A stretch of DNA of 64,000 nucleotides from Magnolia sinica (taxonomy: Eukaryota; Streptophyta; Magnoliopsida; Magnoliales; Magnoliaceae). A model generated the notes under the pieces. It saw nothing but the letters and a program-made list of their open reading frames with translations. It did not search any database and was not told where the DNA came from. A program made the position numbers and the translations under genes. Where the stretch lies: positions 40,059,501 to 40,123,500 of the forward strand of contig NC_080591.1 in NCBI RefSeq assembly GCF_029962835.1. The letters are read 5' to 3'. This document shows positions 23,369 through 35,637 of this stretch, piece by piece (position 1 is the stretch's first letter; every line of letters begins with the position of its first letter).

Positions 23369-25342
23369 TGAAAAGGCCAAGCTATTTGTCCTAGAGGGGG
23401 GTGAATAAGACTATGTCAAATTTAGACTATAACAGCCGAAAAATGATAACCAAATAAAATAAATCAATTCACAATGCTTAAAATGAAAAGCAACCTCAAT
23501 GATTAAGTATTGAGAGATTGAAACAAATGAAGTTCTAAGGACAACCTTACACTATAAAAACCAAGGGTTTATGGTAGGACAACCTTATTTCTAGAACGTT
23601 CTTTGTATCAAAAACTCAAACTAAAGAGGAATAAATAAATAGCAAAGAATTGAAAATTTACAAGAATTTAAATCTAAATTATTACAACATTCCCCGCTGT
23701 GCTTGAAATGTAAATATTACAACATTCACATCCACACATACATTCCACAATTTGAATGATAAAAGATAGAAAATTAAGCAAACATTCAAACTACAATACA
23801 CAAGGAGTTATAGTGGTTCGCCTATGTGTTCACCAACTGTTAAACAATAGCCACACAGAATGTTACTCCACTCCTAATATCCTCACACAGGGGATATTAG
23901 CGTTCACTATCAAAATAGGTTTCACAGGTTCACCTAAAACCTTCACAGTTGTATCTTTTTAACTTGGGCTTACACAATCCAAAAACCTACACTTTCTGAG
24001 TTTTCTGGCTCTCCTCAGATAACCAAACACAATGAGATTTTTTCTGGCCTAATCTCAAAAGAAACCAAAAATAGAATGTAAATTACAATAATATAAAATA
24101 CCTGAATTTCTCCTTTATAGCAGCCCGGAAGAACCAAGTTGGAGTAGAGGTTCGAATGTTGAAGTTCAATGTCCAATACTCACTTTATAATGGTTCTAGG
24201 TTCTAATAGATTTTAAATTAAACCAAAATGGGCTAGCTTTAATTGATTTTGATTCCAGAAAAAGGAAAATAACACTTCCTCTTTTCACATCAGATTAGAA
24301 TACAAGAAACAAAATCAATTTAAAAAGCTAAAGAAAGAGAATATTAAATATGCACACTTAGCTTAAAATGGAGCACAGACTTATCTCTCAGAAGGTCGGA
24401 TTACAATTACTTCAGATGTCCTCAATATTCAGAGATTCGTGCTCTATTTATAGGTGAGCAAATCGCATCTTCGACTGGTCCAGAGATTGCTACGACTGGT
24501 CTTAGAACCAACGGATATTTGAAAATTTGAGCGCGATAAGATAAGGCAGTTTCACGACTGGTCGTAGGTAGTCTACGACTGGTCGAAGGACACCTTCGAC
24601 TGGTCTTAGGTTGATCACGACTAGTCAAAGCCAAGCAAAATATATTGTTGTAGTTTGAGTCGTAGGTTCACGACTGGTCAAAGGAACAGTCGACACTGTT
24701 CATACGACTGGTCGAATAAACCCCAGGACTGGTCGAAGCTTGACAAAAAATTCTGAATTTTTGCAACAAACTTACGACTGGTCCAGGAAAATCTTAAATA
24801 GGTCGAAGTAGTGATAGGACTAGTCAAGAAAGATCCAGGACTACTCTTAGAGCAGACCAGATTCCCAAATATAAAACATTTGCATTATGTATCCGAAATG
24901 ACCTACTCTAAAGGTCAACCTAAGGTCAAACATACCTTAATAGTGAAGTAAGGACATTGAACCCTTAAGATATGTAACCTTTAAAGAAAGTGAAGCTTGA
25001 AATCTTGATGTAGATTTTTCTTAAAAGCTTCAATTACGTAATCTTGAATCTTGACTTGTAACTTGTAAATTCAGTTGAACATTCTCGAGTCTTGACTTGT
25101 AAACATGTCTTGTCTTTCGAAGTCGATCTTGCGAGATAATGTCGTGGCTTGACATATCTTGAGTTGAGCATTGTGCTTCACTAATATAGTCAACATCCAT
25201 ACACTGAGACTTGCTTCATCTAAACATGCTTCATCAATACTGTCTCGAACATTTGCATTTATGCAATTTCACAAAGTACAAGCAATGTTTTTGGCACCAC
25301 AAATTTGACAACATAAAAGGGCTTTCAACCATAGTACTTACA
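23369..25342 (-). repeat. Solo LTR, Sirevirus-like, with GACTGGTC motif array
   Basis: Minus-strand ends are TGTAAGTACTATGG and GGCCTTTTCA. The flanks GTCTT (23364-23368) and GTCTC (25343-25347) are a one-mismatch target-site duplication. The lineage block GTCCTAGAGGGGGG is at 23389-23402. A minus TATA box (CTATAAATAG, 24444-24453) lies just downstream of an array of CGACTGGTCG-type motifs (24471-24860). It inserted near the edge of the LTR at 22504. Confidence 0.85.
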
Positions 25343-26507
25343 GTCTCAACAGACCCTCCAACCAGCATTTTTCTAGTCCCGAGCAAAATATACGAAAGAT
25401 ATTTCGAAAACCAATGTATAATTTCCAAAAGCTTAAGCGATTCTAAAAACAATCCATATTATAGAAATCTAAAATACATTAATGTTAAGCATTACTTTCT
25501 CCTAAACTCTAGTACTTTGTAAATTTCCTAATCAAGTTTATAGTATTAATCCTCCAATTAGAACAATTCTAAAATTGAGTTCCATGGGTGCATAATAAAG
25601 TCTAAACTTATCACAACCAAAGGTTCAATTCTCTATTTTCATGATAACATCGATAATCAAAAGAGTTCAAGATAACCAAAACCTAAACCAAAACTTGCCT
25701 TACAGTTTAACACTCTATTCTTCCAGCTTTTGATTTTTTTCCATCAATGGCTTTCACACTATTTCACTGTTTTCTTCTTTTCAACAGCCCTTAATGAACT
25801 TTAATAAGTAGCTCTTTTTTACGATAACTATTTTTTTACTCGGTATTTTCTTTTTCTCACTTTTTTTTCATAGAACATGATGGACAAATTCCCTAGGTTT
25901 TAATTCTTATCATTCTTAAGAATCATCAAGTTAACAATTCAATATCAAACTAAAACTTTAATGTATAAGCTAGATGTGACATATGAAATCATGACTCAAT
26001 CAGCGTTTGAAACTTCTAATTAAGAATTAATAACTCAACTTAATTTTGAAATCTATTAAATAACTAAAATCTAAGAGTTATAAATCATCAACATTAAGTA
26101 TCTCATAATTCTAATCTATGGATTAATTTCAAAATCACTTAAGTTCATAGAAATTTCAAGAAATTTGAAGAATTTTAGCTCAAAATTTTAACACTTTTGC
26201 TCAAATTTGAAGAATTTCTGATAGGAAACCTACCCCCCAACCTAAAATCTACAGTGTCCTCAATGTATAAGCATATGTAATAAAAACAAAATTGAGAGCG
26301 ATGAAAAATAAAGGGAAGTAGATGAAGAGTACATGTGAAATGAATATGATCTTCCAATAAAATGTGCTTCTAGTGACTAACTAAACTATGAAAAGCAAAC
26401 TAATCCTAAGAAAGCAAGTAAATTCTAATCCTAAACTAGGAAAGCAAGGGAAAACTACTCAACCATGTAGCAAGGTTCCTCCTCCGGCTAATATCTCGAT
26501 AAATTTC

Positions 26508-27149
26508 TCAGTAGTTTCTCAACAAGATCACCCAAAAGCCAATTTTATAGTAGGCTTGGATGCCCTGGAGCATGAATGTCCATAGAAATTTATGGATCTC
26601 AGCCAAAAATCGTCGTTGAATCTCCTGAGGTATCCAAAGTATATACGATTCACCTGTGATAGAAAAAGTCTCAATGTTAGTACAACATGGTGAATCAGAG
26701 ATTATAAGTAGATGAAATTCATAGAAATTCTCATTAGGTAGTGTAGTATCAACACATTCTGAAGTTTCAGACTTTGGTTCAATTTTTAGCTCATCCTCCT
26801 TTAATGGTAAATATTCAGGATCTGTGGAAGGAGGTTCTTCAGAATAAGGATTCCCACAGTCTTTAACAACTACCGAGGTATTATCTTGTAAGGCATCGAC
26901 TATTTCTTTTATTACATTATCATTAGGATCTGCAAAGTGTGTCAAGAAATCTTCCAGAGAGTTGAGAGATTCAGTTAAGAGGGGCTCATTTTCCACATTA
27001 AGGTTCATGATGATATGCCCAAGGACTCCGTCATCGTCTTTGAAAATAGAGGGAAGCATGCTCTCTTGCTCTTCATCTTGGTGAGAGTAAATCATCATCG
27101 GAGACATCTCGCATTGCCCTGCATAGACAAATTTTGGATCAGTAGACAA
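26508..27149 (-). CDS. Unknown 213-aa ORF inside the non-autonomous LTR element
   Basis: The product is unrecognised. The first 130 residues are acidic with many Asp/Glu and Ser/Pro (for example SEEPPSTDPEYLPLKEDELK); the last 70 are more hydrophobic (ILWIPQEIQRRFLAEIHKFL). It sits in the 3' half of the element interior, after two smaller ORFs on the same strand. It could be a decayed or family-specific element protein; it is unlikely to be a host gene. Confidence 0.35.
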   Translation of the reverse strand: MSTDPKFVYAGQCEMSPMMIYSHQDEEQESMLPSIFKDDDGVLGHIIMNLNVENEPLLTESLNSLEDFLTHFADPNDNVIKEIVDALQDNTSVVVKDCGNPYSEEPPSTDPEYLPLKEDELKIEPKSETSECVDTTLPNENFYEFHLLIISDSPCCTNIETFSITGESYILWIPQEIQRRFLAEIHKFLWTFMLQGIQAYYKIGFWVILLRNY

Positions 27150-27215
27150 AGATTTAATGTGAGGACTCGGTTCCTTGATACTAATTAGTAGAGGCTTTTT
27201 TTTGTCTAGGGATGA

Positions 27216-27476
27216 CTACTCAATTAGTGCCCTACACTGCGTAGTTTCAAATTCCATAGTCATATCAAGCAAGTGATCCATCTCCCTAACTAAATCATCA
27301 TTTAAATTAGGGGAGTGGGCCGAACATGACTCAAAAGAGTCACACGGTTCACTTGGAAGGAACTCATCCTCCACATTTAAATCAAATGTGTCAAATGGGT
27401 GGGGTAGATCATTATGGTCGACAACTTCCTGTACCTCGTGATCATTTACTTGGACCATAATTGAAATAGATTCCAA
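27216..27476 (-). CDS. Unknown 86-aa acidic ORF in the same element
   Basis: Acidic product with repeated DLNVEDEFLPSEPCDSFE-like text that resembles the early part of the 213-aa ORF downstream (NLNVENEPLL, SLEDFLTHF). The two may be parts of one broken acidic repeat protein. No known domain recognised. Confidence 0.3.
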   Translation of the reverse strand: MESISIMVQVNDHEVQEVVDHNDLPHPFDTFDLNVEDEFLPSEPCDSFESCSAHSPNLNDDLVREMDHLLDMTMEFETTQCRALIE

Positions 27477-28042
27477 GGAATTTTGGGTTGTAAATCATGA
27501 TTGTCCTCCCACTCTTCATCATTGTCCAATTCAATACAGTTCACAAGTGAGTTGAAATCACCTTCCTCATCATTCTCTAATTCAGTACAGTTCACAAGCT
27601 CGAATGAACTAGCCTCTTCCTCCTCATTGAGATCAAATGTGTCATGTAGGAGGAGTGTGTCAGCATCATTATATTTGAAAAATACCAGTGTCTCTTAATC
27701 ATTCCTTTGGACGGTCATCGAGATCGACTCTTGAGGAAATTGAACCACATACTCATTAACAAAGTCCAACTCCTCATTTTCAATTTTAGTATTCTCCATA
27801 TTCGCAAAGTGTGAATCTATCTTTTATATAGCTTTTGTATGTTCTTATAATGCTTGGAGTTGTTTTTCTTGAGTTTATGTGAAATTTTGAAGTGAATTCT
27901 CTTAGATCGTTTTTGTTTGGATCTAAAAGGTAGGGGATCCAATAGGATAGTCACTATAATCAATTGTTGGTTCATCTCTCCAATGTTGATGTTTTCACTG
28001 ATCATAGTCATATGGGTCATCGGTGGGAAAGTTAGATGGTTG

Positions 28043-28363
28043 TTAGTACGCATTATCACCCATAATATAATCTTGCAGTGTTTTCTTCTTGTCTGATTGG
28101 TGATAATAGTTCTCACCACCAATAATCATGTATTGTTTTCTTAATTGATGGAGTGTGATTGTTTTCCCACATATGATCGCGCAGGGACTTTGTAACCGGT
28201 GGAACATTATATTCCAGTCGATTCTCGATAATGTTTTCAGAAAATTTTGAGACATAGGTTGTTTCCAAGCATAAGCATTTAACACTTCTTCACGGAACCT
28301 CTCGTTCTCTAAAAATAGATTACCATACTCATGTGCCCACTCTTGCCACTCTTGTTCATTCAC
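28043..28363 (-). CDS. Unknown 106-aa ORF at the 5' side of the element
   Basis: The first sizeable ORF after the primer site on the minus strand. Starts MNEQEWQEWAHEYGNLFLEN. It has alternating charged and aromatic residues and probably forms helices, but no motif was recognised. Its place matches where gag usually starts, yet no gag feature is visible. Confidence 0.35.
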   Translation of the reverse strand: MNEQEWQEWAHEYGNLFLENERFREEVLNAYAWKQPMSQNFLKTLSRIDWNIMFHRLQSPCAIICGKTITLHQLRKQYMIIGGENYYHQSDKKKTLQDYIMGDNAY

Positions 28364-28670
28364 GGTGAAACCTTAGTTTTGAATCTAATTCTTAAAAAAA
28401 TAATTCTAAAGCAATATGAAAAGTAGGTAGAGGGAAGAAGTTACCAAAAGAAAAGAACTATAATTGAAGAACATACAAAATCAAAACAATCAAAATATGT
28501 TAGTGGTGTTAGAAGAAGAAAGAGAAGAAAAAATAAAAATAAGATGAATCCTATTTTTTTTTATAAAAATTGAAAAATCCTAAAAACCCTAAACCTAAAA
28601 TAAGAAAAATGTAACCTAAAACAAAAATAAAACCTAGAAAAACCTAAACCTTATCGTGTTCAATGCTACT

Positions 28671-28687
28671 CCCCGGCAGTGACGCCA
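28671..28687 (-). other. Gypsy-type primer binding site
   Basis: Minus strand reads TGGCGTCACTGCCGGGG shortly after the LTR end, close to the TGGCGCC-type primer site of plant gypsy elements. It orients the element to the minus strand. Confidence 0.75.
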
Positions 28688-28693
28688 AAAACT

Positions 28694-29574
28694 TGAATCA
28701 AAGCAAACTAAACATTAAAATAAACTATAAGTTTCATCCCTTAGCCTTAGCTAAGAGATTAGCTTGAGAAGACTAACATCTTAGAAGAAAAATAAAAGAA
28801 AAACTAGAAAGATCTACTAGAACTATGAAGAAATCGAAGCCGAAGAACGTTGTCGGCAATTCACCTAAGCCTTCTCTCCCTTTCCAAACCCTAGAAGATG
28901 CTTTGGAGCATCCTAGGAACTCCTATTTATAGTTGGGGAACTCCAACTTTCACACCAAGTTAGAAGAATCTGGAAACCGCCTCAAATTTACATTGTCCAC
29001 GTAAGCTTTGCGTAACACCTTCGATGCATCGAAAGGCCTTCGATTGAATCGTCGATTGAATCTTCGATGCATATAAGTTCCTTCGATGCCATCGAAACTT
29101 GTCCAGAACTGTCCAACGAGTTGGCTTCAAAAATCCTAAAATTCTCAATTGCACCTTCGATGCATCTAAGTACCTTCGATTGAACCTTCGATGCATCTAA
29201 GTGCCTTCGATAGAACCGAAGTCTATTCTGGTAGTTTTCCAGAACTATATTCTTCTGGCTCCAAAATTTTAGATTATCCTTTTTCATGACAATTTTCAGG
29301 ATTCCTTTTATTCATTTCAAATCTTCGATTCTCTTCATTCCTCACCTGGTTTCCTTGGATCTTTGGCATGCGAATTCTTCATTAATAGCTTCCAAATCTC
29401 CAATTCTTCATTGTCTTCTTTTGAACTCTAAATCCATCCTTTTAAGCACATATTGATCATAAGCTTTCAAATCACGTCACATGACAAAAACGTATATAAT
29501 AAAATCAAATTATCAATTAAATGCCAGGAAAACTAATGTAATTAAAGGATTAAATATGCAATATTTGAGTCTCA
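28694..29574 (-). repeat. Right (5') LTR of the non-autonomous LTR element
   Basis: 881 bp, plus-strand ends TGAATCAAAG and GAGTCTCA. Homologous to 22504-23368. Minus TATA (CTATAAATAG) near 28922-28931; motifs TTCGATGCATCGAA at 29020-29033 and TTCGATGCCATCGAA at 29082-29096. Confidence 0.85.
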
Positions 29575-29585
29575 ACAATGAGCTG

Positions 29586-31908
29586 TGAAAGTGCCCTGGT
29601 TTGTCAATTAGCGTGTGTGTTGGGTCAGTCAGACTATAGAGCCTCATAGAAAGATCAATTCAAGCGTCTGCCTCAACCGGATGTGTACAAGCTTTCCATA
29701 GGTAAATCTAAAGTCTCACATCTCATATCCCAAAACACGAGGTGAATAAAACCCTTAAAACAAGTTAGAACATTATAGGGTTTTTAAGTAGGAAAACTTT
29801 TTTGAAAATCAGATAATCTCTAAGTTTTCTTACTTCGTCGATTTTATCGATACACATCTCGATATGATCGACCTTCTCTGTCGATGTCCTCGGTGCCTAA
29901 AACGATATCATCGAAAAGATGACAAAAAGTGTCCAGCAATCGCATATATCTCTGGACTGATTTATCGATGTATCGATCCACATATTGATATCATCAATAT
30001 TTGAATCTCGAGTCCATCAAAGGTAACTTGATAATATCGATAGACAGATTTTCGGTGCCCCTGTTTTTTCTTAAGAATATCATATATGCATCGATATATC
30101 AAAGCCTCCTCGATACCATCGAAATTCAAATCTTGATAATATCGGAAGGCTCTCGATGAGATCAGTCTATGGCGCCAAGTTCTTCCAGCAAAATATTTCA
30201 GGAAGGTTTATCTATAATCGGGGGTCTCTTGATAGAATCGATATTCAAATATCGATGATATCAGTACCAGGTCGATTGCATCGAATAAATACATAAACTG
30301 TCCAGCAGGCTTAATGAGAAATCCACTGGATTTATCGATGCCTCGACTCTGATATCGATATCATCGACATTTAAATTCCAATGATCTCGATGGTCCCTCG
30401 ATCATTCTTGAAAACCTGAAATATTTCATGACAAGTCTCTCTCGCTTTCAAGTATTGATGAACCGAACCTCTTATCGATGAAATCGGAGTTCGAAATCCA
30501 ATGACATCGACAAGTGTTTCGATTCCATCGACCAGTTGGCTAAAGGTTTCAAAAGCATATGACATTGTGTTTGTCTCATCGAGCGGACCATCGATGCTAT
30601 CGAGAGTATACGCTCGATGATATCGAACCCGCTCGATGATATCGAAATCTGTCATAAATGTGACCGTTTTATATCCGTTGGAACCTTTTGCCTATTTAAA
30701 GAGAGCTTATCTATTGTTGCTGGTAGAGAAAGAAGAGAGAGCTTTTGTGTGTTTTAAGCCTTAGATCATTTACCTAAAGCTCTTTCTCTCAAGGGAGTTC
30801 ATCCTTCAATCCACCCTCATCATTGATATTCAATAGAGTGGATTGGGGAATGAACTTCCGCATTCAAGGATCCTCCAACAACTATCTTAATGGTAAATCA
30901 TTGAGCTAAGATGCCTTGAATGCATAATCAGACCCACTCTATCTTCCTTATAGGAAAATATTTTATAGAGTAGGATTCCGTTCTAACCTTGACCCAACTC
31001 AAAGCCTCGTATTGATACATCATCTGTGTTGCGGATCAAGGAAGTCGAAGACTCTTCATCAACAAGGAGGAGATCTTCGTCAACGTGCTGAATGGGACTC
31101 ATCCACTTATTTGTAAGTTATTAGAGTCCAGAGGACACTTGTGATCATTCCTTTTTAGGATTGGGTCTTAGGTGTTTCTCACCCCTTCAAGCCCTCGTAG
31201 GAGGCTTCCCGCAGGAGTGTACGTGGTGGGTGCGTTGTGTGGACCCTTGCTCTGTGGAGAGCATAAAAATTTGGTTGAAGGTTAACCTGTCTAAAACCTT
31301 AGGTTAGAGGTGAACCGAGTGAAACCTCAAGGTCTTGTGGAAGATCCTTGGCTAGTGTGCCTAAAAGTGGGTGCGTTGTGTTGACCCTTGCTCGTGAGAG
31401 CATAAACAGTCGACCTTAGTGTAGGTTATAAAGGTTAAAGGTGAACCTGATTTAAAACCTGAGGTTTGAGGTGAACCGCTGTGAAACCTCCTTAGTGAAA
31501 TCTGCTACACTCAAGGGTTGAGTGCGATTACTGAGAGTGGAGTAGACAAGCAGTCGAACCACTATAAAAATGATTGTGTTTAAGATTGTTATTCTTTTGT
31601 TTATGTGACTTGCATTAATATTTTCATATTTGAATAACTGTGATCACACCTCATAAACTTACATAGTTATATCCATCATAAACTAAATTGAATATTATTT
31701 ACTTCTTAAATAGTTTGTGATTGGATCCTCTACCGGGCTTGGAAGCCAGTAGAGTTACTTTTGAGTAATCCTAATATGTGTCTGTTATTAGGATTAGTGT
31801 AATAGGGCTTTAAATAAATCATAAAACTTTAAAAAGTCCTATTCACCCCCCTCTAGGACATATTAACACATCCCTACTTCGACTAAAGCGGTCTTCACCG
31901 CTATTTCA
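29586..31908 (+). repeat. Solo LTR, Sirevirus-like, with TCGATGATATCGA array
   Basis: Ends TGAAAGTGCCCTGG and CACCGCTATTTCA, flanked by a perfect 5-bp duplication AGCTG (29581-29585 and 31909-31913). The quasi-palindrome array runs 29835-30645, with exact TCGATGATATCGA at 30614-30626 and 30633-30645, about 50 bp before TATTTAAA (30693-30700). The block TTCACCCCCCTCTAGGAC is near its end. Confidence 0.92.
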
Positions 31909-31913
31909 AGCTG

Positions 31914-32243
31914 TAGAAAGGCTTGAGTAAAAAATAAGATAGATTCAAAGATCAAGGAGAGCACACTGCAAAAATCCGTGGGGATTGAATGTCTACTGTT
32001 GATACTGAAATCTGGTTAGCCCTCCTCTGGACTTGTGTACCTGCACAAGGAACGAACAAGGAAGACCTTGGCTTGTGTAGGGGACCCTCCAATGCCTAAG
32101 TCAGGAAAGGAATTTGGGTCTAATTAAGTATTGATGGTTTAAGGCTTAAGATTGTGCGTACCTTTCATCATAAGGGGCACCTTGTTTATAAATGGAGAAA
32201 GGTGGTGGCGTAAAGGGCCTGGGCCTCTCCCTGTTTTGGGAAA
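31914..32243 (+). other. Older LTR-like sequence, left piece
   Basis: Text such as GGACCCTCCAATGCCTAAGT and a TATA-like TTATAAATGGAG near 32190-32202 look like U3/promoter parts of another LTR family. It continues at 34034 across a solo LTR insertion. Family not identified. Confidence 0.45.
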
Positions 32244-32248
32244 GAACC

Positions 32249-34028
32249 TGTAAGTGCTTAGACTTAAAGCGCATATTAGTTTGTCAAATTCCGTAGTCTG
32301 GTTACAATCACAAGCTCGACTGAAGACAAACTATCAACTTGATCAAGCACTTAGTAAGAAGATTCAACATCTCAAAGCAAGACTTTCACGATTCGAAGTT
32401 CAGCACACCTCGCATGAGTCAACCTTCAGGTTGTATAAACCTAGTTTGACCATAGGTTAAGTGTATTTTACTCATGCATATCTTGAATCATATTTTATGT
32501 TAAATACACTCAAGTTAGGCCAGCCCGATGTCTAGTTCGGCCACCTTAACTACTTGGACCAAACTTACAAGATTCGGACAAAATGCAAATCTCAAAATAT
32601 CAAAATTTGTAGTATGTTCGGCCAGCCCAAGGTAGGGTTCGGCCAGCCGAACTTGACTTCGATCAACCTAAGGAGGTTCAGTCAAGTTTCTAGTAATGGA
32701 ACGATTTCGGGATCCAGACTGCTTAGGCTAGCCGAACTTGATCTTGGGCCAGTCGAACCTGGGCTTAGGCCAGTCGAGGATTTGAAAGATTTTATCCCAC
32801 GATTTCTAGATTCTGATTAAAACGTAATCTTTGAAGTTCGGCCTACCGAACTGATTCTTGGGTCAGCCAAACTATACAGATCCTTGGCTATAAATAAAGG
32901 CTTTCTCTTACATTGTAAATCATGAAAATTCATAGTTTTATATTTTGTTGTAAAGAGAGATCCTTCAAGCCTCCTCAAGCTATTTTTGTTATAATTCATA
33001 TTTTATTATTAGCTTATTCTATTCTCTTTTTCAAAGATAGTTTTAATTGTTTGATAAGAGTAATCCATACTCTAGTTTAGGAAGAAGGAGAATCGAATCT
33101 GCAGCAATAGAGTTTCATTCATTTCATTAAAAATCTATTAGATCCCTTTATATCTCTTTGCGTTGAACTCATACATTGGCTTCATCAATATCCCAAGAAG
33201 GAGATCACTGCATTCAAGCTACAGCTATGACTTCGACTCGCCAAATCAAAGATAAGTACTGTTTATTTTAAAATATTTCAGTTTGGGATTTTCTGAGATA
33301 GCTCAAAAATCTTAGCGGGTTTGTTTGTGGTGACCCTGTAAAATCACAAAGCGGGTTTGCTTGTGGTGACCTCGTAAAATTACAAAGTGGGTTTGTAAAA
33401 TCCCAAGAAGGAGATAACTGCATTCAAGCTACAGCTACAACTTTGACTCGCCAAATCAAAGATAAGTACTGTTTGTTTTAAAATATTTCAGTTTGGGTTT
33501 TTCTGGGATAGCCCGAAAATCTTAGCAGGTTTATTTGTGGTGACCCTGTAAAATCACAAAGCAAGTTTTCTTGTGGTGACCCCGTAAAATTACAAAGTGG
33601 GTTTGATTGTGATAGCCGTGAAAATTGTAATAACTGTATAAGGTTGTTAAGGTGACCTTAGAAAACCTTGAAATAATGAAAAGCCAAAATTGCGAGGGTA
33701 GTAATTTTGGGAGTGGAGTAGGTTGCATTGAAGCACTGAACCACTATAATTCATTTGTGCATTATGGTGATTGGATTTTATTATTTGTGCCATTGTGCTT
33801 TATTTATTCATTATAATTAGTATGATACTTTGATGTTAAAGACGTCGTGAAATAAGGTTGTCCTACCTAAATCTTTTAGGTGTGAGGTTGTCCTACAAAC
33901 TATTTGATATCAAGGATTCAATACCTTACAAAATTATATTACATTGATTTATTATTCCGCATTGTATTTAATTATTTGACATTGTCCTATTCACCCCCCT
34001 TCTAGGACGTATATAGCTCGCCTTTTCA
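32249..34028 (+). repeat. Solo LTR, Sirevirus-like, with GTTCGGCCAGCCGAAC array
   Basis: Ends TGTAAGTGCTTAGAC and CTCGCCTTTTCA, flanked by a perfect GAACC duplication (32244-32248, 34029-34033). GTTCGGCCAGCCGAAC at 32637-32652 and GTTCGGCCTACCGAAC at 32836-32851 precede TATAAATA (32889-32896). An internal direct repeat (ATCCCAAGAAGGAGAT) occurs in the leader near 33190-33480. Confidence 0.92.
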
Positions 34029-34033
34029 GAACC

Positions 34034-34388
34034 AGTTATAGTGGGATTCAGACCCCATATTTAGCAAGAGGATCTTCCCAGATCCTTGGCTAGAATCTCG
34101 GGTAGATCTGTATTGAACTAGATCTCCTGGATTTTCGGCTGAGATCATGGGTAGCCGCGATTGAGGTCAGGTCGGGCCTGACAGATGACGATCCTGCCGA
34201 CCTAGGGTATGTCGGCCCGAGGCGAGCCAACCTGGTCCTTTCGGTAAGTGTTTTCTCAGGATAGTCGATCAAAGGTTATTCCGAGCTGGAGTTGAGAGGC
34301 TAACATCGACCTCTTTATATTTGGTCAAGGAGATGAGGGACGGACCGTTGGGTCACGCCCATGTTGAGGGTCAAATGTTGCATATTAT
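34034..34388 (+). other. Older LTR-like sequence, right piece
   Basis: Continuation of the sequence interrupted at 32244. GC-richer text including GTCGGCCCGAGGCGAGCC. No gene. Confidence 0.4.
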
Positions 34389-34815
34389 CCCCCATTTATA
34401 TCTTTGTTTTATAAACATGATAATGTTTAATATCCTATTTTACTCATGTTTGTGTTGCAAGGTGAATTTAAGAGCTTGGATTGAAAAAGGTGTTAAAAGC
34501 ATAGATTTGATGCTCAAGAATCACCAAGGCAAGGGATGGATCTTAGTAGACCAAGATTGAAGAATTCACATGCCAAAGATCCATGAAAACCAAGTGAGGA
34601 ATGAAGAGAATCAAATATTTGAAGTGAAGAAAAGGAATCCTGAAATCGTCCTAAAAAAGTATATTCTGAAACTCTAGGTCATTTTATGAAATTGGGCAGA
34701 GTGAAGTCTATTTTGGGAAACTACACATAGTGAAGTCTATTTCAGCAAACTGCTTAAATTTGAGGAGGTTTTTAGAGTTTTCCAATTAGGTGTGAAAGTT
34801 GGAGTTCCATAAAGG
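34389..34815 (+). repeat. Fragment of the 22504/28694-type LTR, opposite orientation
   Basis: Shares AATTCACATGCCAAAGATC, CAAGTGAGGAATGA and GTGAAGAAAAGGAATC with the minus strand of the LTRs at 22504 and 28694, but lies on the plus strand and lacks the palindromes and promoter part. It replaces the U3 portion of the copia LTR that follows. Confidence 0.7.
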
Positions 34816-35566
34816 TAAACCATTAACTAGATTAGATTGACCAAACCCTGACCCAACAACCTCGTACCTTCGATTATCGCATCTACAAGCTGTCGCAGTT
34901 CAAGGGAGCTGAAGACTCTTCATCAACAAGAAGGATCTTCATCAACATGTGTTGAATGGGGCTCACTCACTTACAAGTAAGTATCTAAAGTCCATCTTGT
35001 TTGAAGTCCTTTCCTTGTGTAGGATTGGGATTTAAAGTTTGCTTCTACAAACTCACTTAAGTCATTTCGTAGGCCTCCAGCAGGAGAAAATGTATAGAGA
35101 GTCCTTGTGTAGGATCTTGATCCTTATGTAGGATCATTGCCTTGTGTAGGCATCTTTTGCATAGCCTTGTGTAGGTTGTAATGGTTTATGGTAAACCCAA
35201 TTTCAAACTATTGGATAGTGAAATTCGACACACTCATGGGGTTAAACGCATCAACCGAGAGTGGAGTAAGCACATAACCGAACCGCTATATATCGTTGTG
35301 TTTGAGATGCATGATTCTTCTTATGTTGTGTGATGCTTGATATGTTTAAATTCTGCACAATACATGTTTGATGCAATGCAGTCTTTATATATTTCACTAT
35401 CCTAGCTTTTGATTATGAATGGTCTTATTTTAATCATGTTTGATTAAAGCTTGATAGTTAGTTTTTATTTAAGTTGGATTAAAGTTTTGAAAAATCCTAT
35501 TCACCCCCCTCTGGTTCACTTGGACATAATTTCATACTTCACTAATAGCGGTTTACCGCTATTTCA
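34816..35566 (+). repeat. Partial 5' LTR of the Sirevirus-like element
   Basis: Only the leader/U5 part remains: GAAGACTCTTCATCAACAAG, CCTTGTGTAGG repeats near 35112-35170, TTCACCCCCCTCTGG near 35502 and the end ACCGCTATTTCA. The promoter part has been lost or replaced by another LTR fragment. Confidence 0.8.
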
Positions 35567-35568
35567 AT

Positions 35569-35582
35569 TGGTATCAAAGTGG
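35569..35582 (+). other. Initiator-tRNA-Met-type primer binding site
   Basis: TGGTATCAAAGTGG lies 2 bp after the LTR end. It differs from the standard TGGTATCAGAGC by single changes. Confidence 0.85.
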
Positions 35583-35637
35583 GTTCCTCTCGAAGGGTTT
35601 AACAACCTAGAGGGAGATCCTTACTGAAGTTGGAAAG

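Larger units (their letters stand above)
25349..28670 (-). mobile_element. Interior of the non-autonomous LTR element
   Basis: Bounded by an LTR on each side, with a gypsy-type primer site at its right (5') end. No gag zinc knuckle, protease, reverse transcriptase or integrase was recognised. Three unfamiliar minus-strand ORFs lie in 26508-28363. This fits a large non-autonomous derivative that depends on another element. Confidence 0.65.

Noticed and set aside
24440-24860. Tandem satellite interpretation of the GACTGGTC words
   Set aside because: Spacing is irregular and the intervening text is unique; it is better read as scattered regulatory words in an LTR.
26508-27149. Host gene
   Set aside because: It lies between two LTRs of one element on the element's strand and lacks any recognised domain or splice structure.
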